From Buxus sempervirens (lineage: Eukaryota > Streptophyta > Magnoliopsida > Buxales > Buxaceae), in contig OX387183.1 in assembly GCA_947561395.2 (NCBI GenBank), positions 33,530,853 through 33,594,852 of the forward strand: a stretch of DNA of 64,000 bases. Reading direction: 5' to 3'. The position numbers were made by a program, and so were the translations under genes. The notes beneath the pieces are model-generated. The model saw nothing but the letters and a program-made list of their open reading frames with translations. It did no database searches and was not told where the DNA came from. Each line of letters begins with the position of its first letter. The stretch's first letter is position 1. This document shows, piece after piece, positions 45,353 to 56,843 of this stretch.

Positions 45353-47820
45353 TGTAAGACTCTGAAAATTTCTTAAATAATAAATTAAATTAATAATTAA
45401 TATTTATTGAGGATTTTATTGATGAAGTTGATTTATAATCGTAGATGATTACATTGATAGTGGAGATCATGAGTTTGGCGCAGATCAAACAGTTGGATTG
45501 TGAGATATCGAGGTAATAATTAAATCTTGATGCATCTGTGTTTTGATTGGTTTGATGTGTGATGGCTTATAGTGTTGTGATGCACATGATCAAGGGTATT
45601 ATAGTAGGGTTTTATACCCTAGAGAATACGATTAATATTCCAATTGTATTATTCTGTTCGTATTGTGGCTGAAGCAGATGAACGACCGAAGGAGAAAAAC
45701 CAAAGAAGAAGAAAGAGAGAAAGAGATCGCTATTCTTGAGTCTCTCCTCATCCCAGAGTTGATTTGCATTCGTGAAGGAGTATAGCTTGTTGTTTAGAGG
45801 GAGAAGCAGGAAACGAGTGAAACATGTAGGTGACACACCCGTTTTGTCGTTTGATTTTGTGTTCTTGTTGTTTAATCCTAATGCATGATTTCTCGATTAT
45901 ATATATATATATATATATATCTTTAGTTTGATTATAGTTGAATATATATGTTAGAATTAATCAGAACGAAGAAAAATACAGATTTCGAACTCGGTTTGCC
46001 ACAGTTGTATGGGCGCCTAGCATGACCGCCTAGGCGATTGTAGGCGTCCATGTATAGAATTTAGCCCGCTCACCCATCGCCTAGGCGATGGGGTAGGCAT
46101 TCAGAAAGTGTACAGGCACCTAGTGGGACCGCTTAGGCGATCCTTGAGCGCCATTGAGACTAAAAATTTCAGAAAAATTTAATTGATGCTTAGCTAGGTC
46201 GCCTAGGCGACCGGTGCTAGGCGATCTCAACAGAAAAATGTGAATTTTTATAATTTGAATTTTTATTCAAAATAAAATGATTTTAAATGGATTTTATCAA
46301 TTAAATTAGATGATTTGAGACAGAATTAACTACCCAAATAACCTGTTTTCTACAAAAATATTTGAGAATTTATTTTAGGTTTATAGTTGCCTAAATGGAA
46401 AAATAACTTGGAAATTAGGAGATTTTGAACTTTAAAACTTTTAACTCAAATATTTAATTAGGAAAATGTATTTCACAAGTCATGGATCAAATTTCTACAG
46501 ATAGGAACTTAATATCAGAGATTCAACCCAGATAATCAAATTTGGATAAAATTTATAGATTAGAATATTATATGCCACTAGGCACTATTACTTATAAATT
46601 TAGATTAGTTCTAGGGAATGTTGGTGTCTAGTGGGCATAGCTGAAATGGATCCATAGAATAAGCTGGTTAGCTAAGGGGAATTTCTTTTGGGTTGATTTA
46701 CTTCCATCTGTGAGCACGCTTCCTTTGCAAGTTAGTTTGCTCTATAGGGTCCCGTGTCTGTAAGGTCATTTCAAGCCTCGCTGGTGATTCCTGTACATGT
46801 GGATCAGCGGCCATCTCCATGTATTGATTCAGAGGCTGCATGCTGGTGGTTTATGCCAACTCTATGAGTATGTGTGCAATAAGCTGATGATATCTTAAGA
46901 ATAGTATTCGGGTTTGAATGTCATAGTAGCTTCGCCAATAAGATGCATGGTGGCATAGCATTTGACGAGTGTCTTCTCAAAAACTTATCTTTCTTTGTGA
47001 GTCCTACAATGATACTAGTATAGTATTGTTATACACCTGTTATTGTTATATTGACACATGTGAGTTCATACATGTTCTATTTTATGGTGGGATGTGGTTA
47101 CTTGGCTTACCACAGTTATAAAGGAGATTAATTTGACTTTAGCTAATTTGGATTTATGCTAAATTATTATGGACTTAGTTTCTTTTCATAATTATGACTG
47201 ATACATGACCCGTAGAAATGATTTATTGTTGGTTGTTCTTTTCGTATGCTATAATCTGATTAAAAGATGCTTGCTTATCCGTGTTAGTCTTATTCGAGCA
47301 TGAAATGATTACTTTTAGATATATAAATTGTTTCTAGCATGCATCGTGTTACCTACTGAGATATTCGTATCTCATTCTTTTTGTTTTGTTTTTGCTTTTA
47401 GCTGATACGAGAGAGGGGGATCCTAGTGGTGATATTCAGAGAGATTTTGCTGATTTCTTGCTGGAGGATTATTACTACTCGATTGAGTCGAGGTTGTTAT
47501 TGGGGAATGGAACTTTAATATTGATGGATTATTTTATTTATTTATGGTTTTGGATGCATTGAGAGAGAGTGTGAGAGTTTTGGACCCTTTTTTATTATAC
47601 CAGACATGACTAGTTGTTTTGATGGTCACTGATTCTTTATTCTATTTATGGTGATGTTATACATTACACTTCCGCACTATTTAATTTCTGTACTCTGATA
47701 ATCTCAATTGAATCATTAAATTTTGGTCTGGTATTATTGATAGTGTTATTATGGGCCCAGTAGCACTTGGATTCGGGTTCGGATGCCGGTTTTGCATTGA
47801 CCCGAGTTCGGGGAGCTACA
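45353..47820 (+). mobile_element. S8: complete S-type solo LTR
   Basis: It runs from TGTAAGACTC at 45353 to GGGGAGCTACA at 47820 (2468 bp). ATATT is duplicated at 45348-45352 and 47821-47825. A donor-like ATG|GTAGGTGACAC-type site is at about 45824-45836, (TA)n at 45900-45922, a CpG block with CGCCTAGGCGATGG-like palindromes at 46005-46230 and an acceptor TGCTTTTAG at about 47393-47401 with a peptide exon. It borders the right end of the gene island. Confidence 0.93.
47402..47562 (+). other. Peptide exon in S8 LTR, stop codon lost
   Basis: In the conserved phase the frame reads A-D-T-R-E-G-D-P-S-G, then A-D-F-L-L-E-D-Y-Y-Y, matching S6. Where other copies have P-D-stop this copy reads S-I-E and runs on to a TGA at 47560-47562. 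Confidence 0.5.
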
Positions 47821-47825
47821 ATATT

Positions 47826-48598
47826 AAACCATTTGTAAACTTTTGTATAGACCATTATTGAACCATCTTTACTCATGTCTTGCTTTAATATTTTATGGCA
47901 TATTAGTTTTGATATTAAAATTAATAGTTAAAATTTGCTTTAATAATTAAAATTAATTTTTGAGTTTTAGGTTCAAATTGGATCTAATTCGGATAGGATT
48001 TGGATTTCGGTTATTTATTCGATTGAATATCAAATTTGGACAATATATGAATTCAATTTTGAATTCAGATTCAGGAATAAAAGATTCATCGGATTTTTGA
48101 TCGAATTCGGATATTGGTTTTTTATTTTCGGTTTGAATTTGGATCATAGCAGATCCATACTGTATTCAACCCATTGCCAGCCCTAAATCGCACGGGCATT
48201 ACATCTAGAATTAAATACTTAAAACTTTAGAAAGTTGATTCGTTGTTTTTTATTTTTTAGTTTGAAAACTTTGTAACTAAGAGTTTATTCTTTCCTTAAA
48301 AATCTTAGGCATTTTAATTGTACATGCCATGAAAGGCATTGGTACCACTATTGTATTATCCAATATAAATCTCAGATGTTTTAATTTCATACTAAATTTC
48401 AAAATTTCCATGTTGAAAAGATAAGTCTTTACAAATTTAAAACAATCAAAATGGGGTCATATGTTGTCCGCTAGATAGCCCACTCCGTACTTGAACATTT
48501 GACACCCTCTTTAAGCTTTTCATTCGATTCTTTAAGCTCAGTTCTTAGATGGATGGCATCACTGCTTATGGCAGATTTGTCTTTTTTGTTAGGTCTTA
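47826..48598. other. AT-rich flank, no gene seen
   Basis: Between S8 and P2 I see no supported coding frame. Several words resemble GGATTTGGATTTCGG, and similar GATTTGAATC words flank the left side of S8, so this is the interrupted host sequence of S8. A GCACGGGCATTACATC motif lies near 48189. Confidence 0.45.
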
Positions 48599-49291
48599 CG
48601 TAACGCCTCAAATTTGGGTTTAGGCAAAACGTGCACCAAACCTATACCCGAAGTACTACTGGGCCCAAAGTAACTAAATATTAGACAAATAATTTCAAAC
48701 AATTCCAATTAATATCTAAGTGCGGAAGTAAAATTTAATTATTCAAATAACCATAAGCATTGTCTCGAAATAAACTCAAACCATCCAAATAAAATTAAAT
48801 CCAAGTCTCATAACAAATGGGTAAAAACTAAACTCTCTCACTATCATAAACAAGTTCAATAATATGTCCATTAACATAAAGTCAAATCATAACAATAACC
48901 TCAAATAAAAGAAAGTAATCTAGTCTGGATAATAATAATCCTCAGCCACAAAATCAAGAAACTCTCCTCCCTGATAATTAACCCCGGTCATGACCTCACG
49001 TGGGTCAGTTGAAAATAAAACAAAACGCGGTATGAGATAAGAATATCCCAATAAGCAACACATGCATGTGTAAAATTTTCATACACGTACAAAAATAACA
49101 TTCTTTTATGCTCGGCAAAATAAACGATTAATTTCACAATAAGAATCTCAACAGATTAACCAAAACATAAGTCAAGTAAATCCATTCATAACAGTTCATG
49201 ATATGGCAATATTGTGAAAGAAACAATGCCGGCTAATCATGGCGAAATATCTTAATGTCATGCTTAACGTACAGGCAAGCTAAATCACTGT
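48599..49291 (-). mobile_element. P2: S-type LTR, minus orientation, interrupted by T6
   Basis: It starts at 48599 with CGTAACGCC, a one-base change from the usual TGTAACGCC. It aligns with P1 (7690-8275) over its length apart from the first tens of bases. T6 begins at 49292 after ACTGT, the same junction as in P1. The acceptor is mutated from CAG to CAA (49009-49011), but the peptide exon frame is still open. Confidence 0.8.
48920..49008 (-). other. Conserved peptide exon in P2 LTR
   Basis: The frame reads A-D-P-R-E-V-M-T-G-V-N-Y and ends V-A-E-D-Y-Y-Y-P-D-stop. Compared with P1 there are several amino-acid changes but no frame change over about 30 codons. Confidence 0.5.
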
Positions 49292-49816
49292 TGTAAGCAC
49301 CTCATTTTTGCACCCCCTCTGAAAGCTAGAATGGAAAACCCTAAAAGACAGGTCAAACCCTAAGGAGCAAAAATTGACTTGCGGATCAAGCTTGAATTGA
49401 CTTCCATACCTTGTCCCAATAGATAGGAAATTCCGATACAGTTTCAATGCAACTGAGTTTGCTAGAATCAGAGTCCAAATGAATAAGATATGAGCAGAAT
49501 AACTGTAACGCCCCGGATCCAGGTTTATTTAAAAACATAAACTCGACCCTAGAATGTTAGGATAATGGCCCAAAACATCTAATCTAGACTTAAACAATTT
49601 CAATTAATAAACTCAGAGTGCGGAAATAATAGATAATTTTTTTTTTCTTTCAAGAAGCACGGAATACAAAAATGAAACATCCATTACCAATTCCTCAACT
49701 AAGTCTGGAAAGGGTTAACTAAAATAAAATGTACATCACCAATGTCATCTAAATAAAAGTAATCTAAAACAATTTTTCCAATACCAAGTCAAATTTATTA
49801 ATATAGATCCCTAAAC

Positions 49817-49902
49817 CTACACAGGAATAAAGTAATCTTCTTCCTGATACTCAGTATAATCCCTAGAAGTGTCTATCCCTGCAACGTTCTCACCAGGAAT
49901 AT
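49817..49902 (-). other. Conserved peptide exon in S9 LTR
   Basis: After GGTTTTGTTTTCAG the frame reads D-I-P-G-E-N-V-A-G-I-D and ends Y-Q-E-E-D-Y-F-I-P-V-stop at 49817. It has an intact acceptor, open frame and stop, and is closest to S5. Confidence 0.6.
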
Positions 49903-50079
49903 CTGAAAACAAAACCAATAAAACGATAATGTGAGAAACAACATCTCAGTAAGTAGTCATGCAAATAGTTTGTAACAGATTAAAATATATGCAACGCCTA
50001 ATCCGACTAATCACGATAAATTCAGATACAATGAAATATAAATAAAAGCATGGTGGAATATACTACAACCACAATAAAG

Positions 50080-50504
50080 TATCCCATCGAGTACACGGAC
50101 TGAGGATAAAAAGGCAACAACCACCAAATAACATTCTTCCCACTTAGTACACGGATTGAGGAAGTAAATACCAATAACAAGCTTCCCACCGAGTACACGG
50201 ATTGAGGAAGTATCCTGCCGAGTACATGGACTGAGGATAAATACAATTGACCAGCTTCCCACCGAGTACACGGATTGAGGAAGTATCCCGCTGAGTACAC
50301 GGACTGAGGAAGTATCTTGCTGAGTACACGGATTGAGGAAGTATCCCGCCAAGTACACGGACTGAGGATAAATACAAATAACCAGCTTACCACCGAGTAC
50401 ACGGACTGAGGATAAATACAAAATAACCAGCTTCCCACCGAGTACACGGATTGAGGAAGTATCCTGCTGAGTACACGAACTGAGGATAAATACAAATAAC
50501 CAGC
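50080..50504. repeat. Minisatellite based on GAGTACACGGATTGAGGA, left part
   Basis: About eleven units of roughly 30-45 bp alternate between GAGGAAGTATCC and GAGGATAAATACAAATAACCAG continuations. The array continues at 53733-53865 beyond T1 with about four more units, so T1 inserted inside it. The Ser/Val/Leu-rich minus-strand ORFs are repeat artefacts. Confidence 0.95.
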
Positions 50505-53500
50505 TGTAAGCACCTCATTTTTGCGCTCCAAGAAAAACCAAAAATGCAAGCCCTGGACAGAAAGTCAAACCCTAAGGGGTGAAAATTTGACTTTTTGATC
50601 AGATGAAAATTGGCCCCCTCGCTTTACACCATTGGATAGAGAATCTCGACACGGTTCCAACGCAACTGAGTTTGCAGGAATCGGGGTCCGAATGAAGGTT
50701 CTGCGGGCGGTCAAACTTGAGCAGAGCCAAAAGTTGACTTTCTGCTAAAATCCGATCCAGAGACATACCCCTAGGTCATTGGATAGAGAATCTCGACGCG
50801 GTTCCAACGCAACTGAGTTTGCAGGAATCGGGGTCCGGATGAAGGTTCTGCGGGCGGTCAAACTTGAGCAGAGCCAAAAGTTGACTTTCTGCTAAAATCC
50901 GATCCAGAGACCTACCCCTAGGTCATTGGATATAGAATCTCGACGCGGTTCCAACGCAACTGAGTTTGCAGGAATCGGGGTCCGGATGAAGGTTCTGCGG
51001 GCGGTCAAACTTGAGCAGAGCCAAAAGTTGACTTTCTGCTAAAATCCGATCCAGAGGCCTACCCCTTAGGTCATGGGATGGAGGGCTCCGATACGATTCT
51101 AATGAAACTAAGTTTGCCCAGATCGGAGTCCGGATGAAGAAAATATGAGCTGATGAAGTTTCCGAGCAGCAAAATCGGCAATCGGCGCACGTAGCAAAAA
51201 GCTGCACACGTGGCGAGTTGCGCAGGAAAATATCTCGGGGATCAAATCCGTGAATATCCAAACATTCAAAATATCCCAGGGACCAATCTGAAAATATCTG
51301 GAAATATCTGAATAAAACAATATTAAACCTAAATATCCCAGGGACTATATCTTAATTTCCGGATTTTTTAGACAAAACCGCGGCCGCATTAAATTTTTGG
51401 CAATGATTTTGTCGCTCGCACCGAGCGACAGCAAGTGGGCGCGAGCTGGGCGCCAAAGTCAGCGGATACCCTTTTCTCCTTCTATAAAAGCCGCAGCAGC
51501 CTTCATTTGCAGGGGTTCGACCTTCGTGTGGTTGGAGATTTTTTTGGCCGGGCATTTTTTTAAGGTTGCCTGTTTTTTTTCGGCATTCTTTGTTCGGCTT
51601 TTGAAGACCCCGTTCCTCTCTTCCTCTTCTTCCTCATCAAACCCGAAGGAGACCTCGCTGTGGGTGTGGAGAGTAACTGCTCCGGCAACCATTTGTGCTT
51701 CAAGGAGATGCTTCCCCCCTCTAGGGTCTCGAAACATTCAAGGTAATGTTCTCTCTTGTATTTTTTACACAGCATATCTAAGATTAGATTCATTTGGCCA
51801 TGTTTAGAAAGATAAGTCTCTCCCGGGACCAGATCTGGTCTTTTGCCTGCTTCAGATTCATTTTGCCTGCTTGCTTTTGTTATTGGTTTTATTTTAAAGG
51901 AGTATGTTCCTGCGAAGATCTAATGTATCCCGATAAAGCCTCCCGTTCCCTTCTTCCTTATTCGGGTTCTGTTAATTCATGGTGTTGTTAGTGTCTGTTT
52001 CCAGATTTTATTATGTTCTGTTAGTGTTTTGTTCCGGATTTGGGGTTCCGAAGAGATTTGAGTCCGGATGTTGAAGTCAAGTTGTGTTCGAAGGTCTCTT
52101 GGGAGTCTGGGGAACACCTGGGAGGGAGTACAGAGCTTTAAAACCTTAAAAATGGAGTCTGGAAAGAAAAACAGGGAATCAGGGTTTGGTGCTGAGCTCG
52201 GGCCCACTTGGCGCTGAGCTCGCGCCCACTTATTTTGGGTGCGTGGAGCTCGCGCCCACTTGGCGCTGAGCTCGCGCTCACCTGGCGCTGAGCTCGCGCC
52301 CACCTCGCGCTGAGCTCGCGCCCACTTGGCACCGAGCTCGCGCCCACTTCTTTTTGGGTGCGCTGAGCTCGCGCCTAGCTCGCGCCCACCTGGCGCTCAC
52401 CTCGCGCCCACTTCATTTTTTTGTGTTTTTTCGCTGTTTTCGGTCCGCCCATTTCGCGCCGACCTCGCGCCTACTACCTGAGGTCGGCGCCTACCCCTAA
52501 AATATGCCGAATCGATATATTTTTGAAAAATTCGAAAAATGCCCTTTACTGTACCGCGGGGGGCTAAGCCCCCCGCACCCCCTTTGTTCGCTGCGCATCC
52601 AAATAGTTCCTTGGTGCGGGGAGGTACCCCACAGGGCCCCCGGGTACCTCCCCTTGGACCCAGCACAGTGAGCCAATTTTTTCCTGATAGAGTGTCAATC
52701 TTGTGTATTTTCTTGTTGTGATTATTACTGGATGTGAGTGCCATTTCCGAACCAAACCGGATAAACCAACAGGGTTTCCGGGTCACCCGGAAACCCGACA
52801 TGGGACTTGGACTCCCGGTCCAACTTGACTTCCAGTGGGCCTTCCAACGGGGCCCACCCAGCCCAATAAACACCAAAGCATGCCATTAAATAACTTAAGT
52901 AAAATGAACAATTTGAACCGGGCGGGCCAAACCCAATGCGGCCCACCCGAGCCTTGTTATGTGAAATTGATGCATGAATTGCGTGGTTTGGCCGAGACCA
53001 AGGGCAAGGGCCTACCGGGCCCACCAAAGCCCACCAACCAAACCAAGGAAGGGTGCAAACCCTAACTTCTGGTAACTTGGGCTTACAAGCCCGGATTTGG
53101 ACTACGGGCCCCAAGCCCAGTGTCCAACTCACTTTGGCAGATTAAAAAGATAAATCCAATAAAAATACTTGGCCACCATGTGGGCCCACCTTAGGGGCCC
53201 ACAAACCAGTCCGGCCCACTTGTGCATGAAAAACACTTAATCTTCAAATCTGAACTTAAAGTAAAATCAATTGAACTAACCAAAGCCCAAAGGACCTCTC
53301 AGGCTAGGCCGAGGCCCACAAGGGCACACGGGCTTGACTAAGCCCACCAAGGACACCGTGGGCCTTCCAACGGGGCCCACCCAACCAGACCCAGACTACC
53401 TAATTAATCAAGATAAAAGCAACTAAAGGGACCCACACCACTCAGGTGGTCCCGCCAGACTTAACCAAGCTGCACATCGGTTTAGGAATTGGGTGAGACC

Positions 53501-53727
53501 AAAGTAAGCTGACTCAAACCAGGACAAACCTAAGGGACCGTCACCCGACGGGGTGGACCGGGGTGTCTACGGACTTCCCCGGACCGCAACCGAGACCCTA
53601 CTTAGAATCTCAAAGCCGCAGACCAAAAGCCCTAATAGACAAGGTTAGGCACCCAGGTGTCCGCCTGCACCCCATCAGGCGGTGGCGACTCCGAATTTCC
53701 CCGTGCCGCGTTTCCAACGCGCGCACA
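50505..53727 (+). mobile_element. T1: complete T-type solo LTR
   Basis: It runs from TGTAAGCACC at 50505 to CGCGCGCACA at 53727 (3223 bp). CCAGC is duplicated at 50500-50504 and 53728-53732. Three direct copies of a 147-bp block start at 50641, 50788 and 50935 (word GAATCTCGAC). A TATAAAAG box lies at 51483-51490. A CpG array of GCGCTGAGCTCGCGCCCAC units lies at 52190-52480, and TGGCGACTCC at about 53684. No coding frame is supported; frames in the CpG array and the GGGGCC-rich part have no recognisable domain. Confidence 0.93.
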
Positions 53728-53732
53728 CCAGC

Positions 53733-53865
53733 TTCCCATCGAGTACACGGATTGAGGAAGTATCCCGCCGAATAAACGGACTGAGGATAACCATAAATAA
53801 TATGTTTCCCACCGAGTACACGGATTGAGGAAGTATCCCACCGAGTACACGGACTAAGGATATAA
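53733..53865. repeat. Minisatellite based on GAGTACACGGATTGAGGA, right part
   Basis: About four units continue the array of 50080-50504 after T1. The first unit begins directly behind the T1 target duplication. Confidence 0.93.
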
Positions 53866-56843
53866 ACATACACCAATGAATTAGCCGCAACTGCAGAGAC
53901 ACAATTGTGCCAGAAACAAAACCACAATGGCGGAATAAATAAAATAGGCAATGGCCTAGTCCCAATAGTGAATCAAAATCCCACATACATGGAATCAAAT
54001 ACATTTCAAAATCATGGTTTCAATGGGCAAAATAATCCAGGTGTATATAAAATCATTTGGAGCTCAAAACATGTTCAGATAATCCAAATATAGGTGTAGG
54101 AACTCTTAAAATCAAATTTGGTTAAAAAGGGAATTGTTTGAAACACTGGTATTAAGTTGAAAAGCCTCTTAGGTAATATCTACCCAAATTCCTTATAAAA
54201 ATGAATTTTAAACATCCGCCAGTCCAAACTATCTCTAAATGCTCTAAACTTGATGGTATAAAGGTTAAATTTGGAAAAAAAAAACAATTTCGTATCAAAA
54301 AAATAGGCTGATTGGCACATTTCAAAATCTGACAAAAGGGCGCTCGAGTGGCCAATGGGGCGCTCGAACGGCTAATCTAACAGGTTGTTTTAGAGGTTGG
54401 TCGCTTGAGAAATCGCTCAAGTGACGGTATGAGCAATAGTTGTTCTGAGTTTTATTTGCTTTCAAGTTTTTCAGAATTTAAACAGACAGACAGGGGCACT
54501 CGAACAACAATTCGAGCGGCCTGTCGCGGAACAAAATTTTTTTCAACTTCCGAAAAGTTACGTAATTCCTTTAAAAATTGAAAAGTCATAATCCAATGCA
54601 TCAAAACCAATATAAATCATTCAAGAACACTTTATAAACATGCTAGAACAATTTTGAACAAATAAAACATCATATGAAACGCAAATAACTCACCAAACAT
54701 GCGATTAAACACAGATATCGTCTAAACTCGAGATTCATTTTATGCAAGATTTAAAGGGACTACTTATCTCTTTTCTGACGAAGTATCCTTCTCCTATCAA
54801 TCCAAAGATTACTTCTTAATGAACCCCACAAACACAGCAAAACTCCTTCACTGTTTTGAATGCTCTCAGATCTTTGTAAACTTGAAACCAACGCAAGGAA
54901 CAAGTTTTTTTGGGTTATTCTTCTTACCTTAAACTCACACGAAATTACTCCTCCTTCTATCTAAGCAAAAATTTCACGAAAAGAGATCTGGGAAAGTTCA
55001 CGTATGGAAAAGAATAGGGGTGGCGGCTGTTTCTCTTCCTCTCCTCTCCTTTTTTTTTTCTCTTTTCTAACGTGAATAGCAAACTTCTAATTAGGTTTTT
55101 ATTTTTCTTTTTATATTTTCATCCTGAACTAATTAACCCTAATTAACTTCCTCCTATATTTTCTCCCAAACCAATTTGGGTTTCAAATTTAACTAGCCGC
55201 CCCTTTCTTCTTTTGGGATTCAGCCCATCCACAAAATATTTCTTTTCTTCTTCTTATTTCCTTTAACTAATAATTAACTATTTAATAGACAAGCTCAATA
55301 ATTTCAACAATGGTAATAATAATAGTAATACCAATAATAATAATAATAATAATAGTAATAATAATAATAATCTTAGAACTAAAATGCAACTCACCTTATA
55401 TTTAATTCTCCAAGTTCTCCAGGTCACCTTGAAATTCTTCGGACTCTGGTTCCCATTCTCTGAATAAATTAACAGCACCTCAAATTGTTTTATTTAATTG
55501 TTTAATTTCCTAAAATTCTGGGGTTTTACAATAACCCTAAGGGTGAAACTATAAATAAATGCAAAATTCTTGTCTACATGGCAAAGGTGCAAGACACATT
55601 TGTCAAGTGGCAAATTAAAGGACAAAAGGACAAAATAGAGAAAAGACAAAACATAAAAGAAAATATCTTGATTAAAATAATATTATTTCTTAAAAATATC
55701 CTAATTTAATTAATTAATTAAAATAAAAAATAAAAAATAGGATTCTCTCATTTATGAGAGAAATCTCACTTATTGCAGCCAAGTAGGAGAGAGAAACTAA
55801 AAATCAAAAAAGATTTAAAAATAACAGAAATATAATTTTGGTTCATATATTTTTCCTTGATTTTTGTGTCAGGATACTTTACGCCAATCTCTGACAAAAA
55901 TCATTCTGATTTGATGTTAATGTGACCAAAATTACATTTCGGTCACAAATGATTTTATGTATAGCTGAAATATAAAAAATAGGATAACCGAATTGAGTTT
56001 TTGGTTACGCTATTTTTGTCTATAAAAGCTTAAATTCAGCTCGTTTGCAGGGGTTCAGTGATTTTACTCTCTTCTCACCCCTCTCCCACATACGTCCCTC
56101 TCTTCCAACCTCTCTCTACCTTCTCTAAGCCTTCTAATCCTTCTCGAACACCTCCAAATCACCTCTAATACTTCTCTTCTTCTACTTTAACCAAGAGGGA
56201 AGCTGAGGAGAATACTTGGGAGCTGAAGAGAAGTGCTCTTGCTATTGTCCCAACTTCAAGGAGCATCCATACACTACAGAGAGGGTTTTTAACCCCAAGG
56301 TGAGCTCCCCCCACCCCCAAATACTTTTTATGTAACATATGTGAGATTCCTTGTGATATGAGCATGTTTTGGTTGACTTAGTTGTTTCCTTATTCATTTT
56401 GCTCCACCATATCTCTTCACTTCTCTTTACTCTCTTCCCTAAAGAAGAAGTCCCATGGTAAGGGGAAATGGACAAACAAAGTATGGGAGGATGAGGGATT
56501 ATGTTAGTATCACCTAAAGTCTCATTCTAATGCTTCTTTTCTATGTTTTTTTTCATTGGATGAAGGAAGAGCATGTTCTCCTTCGTTCTCCTTCCCACTT
56601 CTACATGTCCAATGTACCCCTTAAATCCCCAAGTCCCCTTCTTTTACTTGCTTTCAAGTTATCTCTAAGCATGCTTTTGTCACTGTTCCATCATGTAATG
56701 TGGTTGTGTAAATTTGTAGATTTGCATGTATACAAGTAGTGCACTTCACAAGCACCATCACCATGATCCCATGCTTACTTTTTTTGTTTTGGGTTATTTT
56801 GTATGATCCTCCCATGTACCCAATGCATAGTGCATATGTATGA

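Larger units (their letters stand above)
49504..55530 (-). mobile_element. S9: complete S-type solo LTR split by T1
   Basis: It runs from TGTAACGCCCCGG at 49504 to TGGGGTTTTACA at 55530. ATAAC is duplicated at 49499-49503 and 55531-55535. Without T1 it is about 2.8 kb. On the minus strand: a donor-like site degraded to GAG|ATAAGTAG near 54770, a CpG block at 54340-54540, a (TAA)n run at about 55316-55371 (plus-strand notation) and an intact acceptor GTTTTCAG. The undisturbed T5 site near 8478-8490 shows the unoccupied target. Confidence 0.92.
49292..56843 (+). mobile_element. T6: T-type LTR, 5' part, interrupted by S9
   Basis: It starts TGTAAGCACC at 49292, is split by S9 at 49504-55530, and resumes at 55536 with sequence matching T5 (8490-8910, then 14917-15723). 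The TATAAAAG box is at 56021-56028. S10 begins at 56844 at the place where S2 begins in T5. It lacks the T3 insertion, so it shows the T3 empty site near 56005-56015. Confidence 0.8.

Noticed and set aside
50011-50549. Overlapping minus-strand ORFs with repeated SVRVLGG-like units
   Set aside because: Translations of the GAGTACACGG minisatellite, in several frames at once.
51397-51807. 136-residue ORF in T1
   Set aside because: It covers the TATA box, leader and a poly-T part of the LTR and has no recognisable domain; not conserved in T2 or T3.
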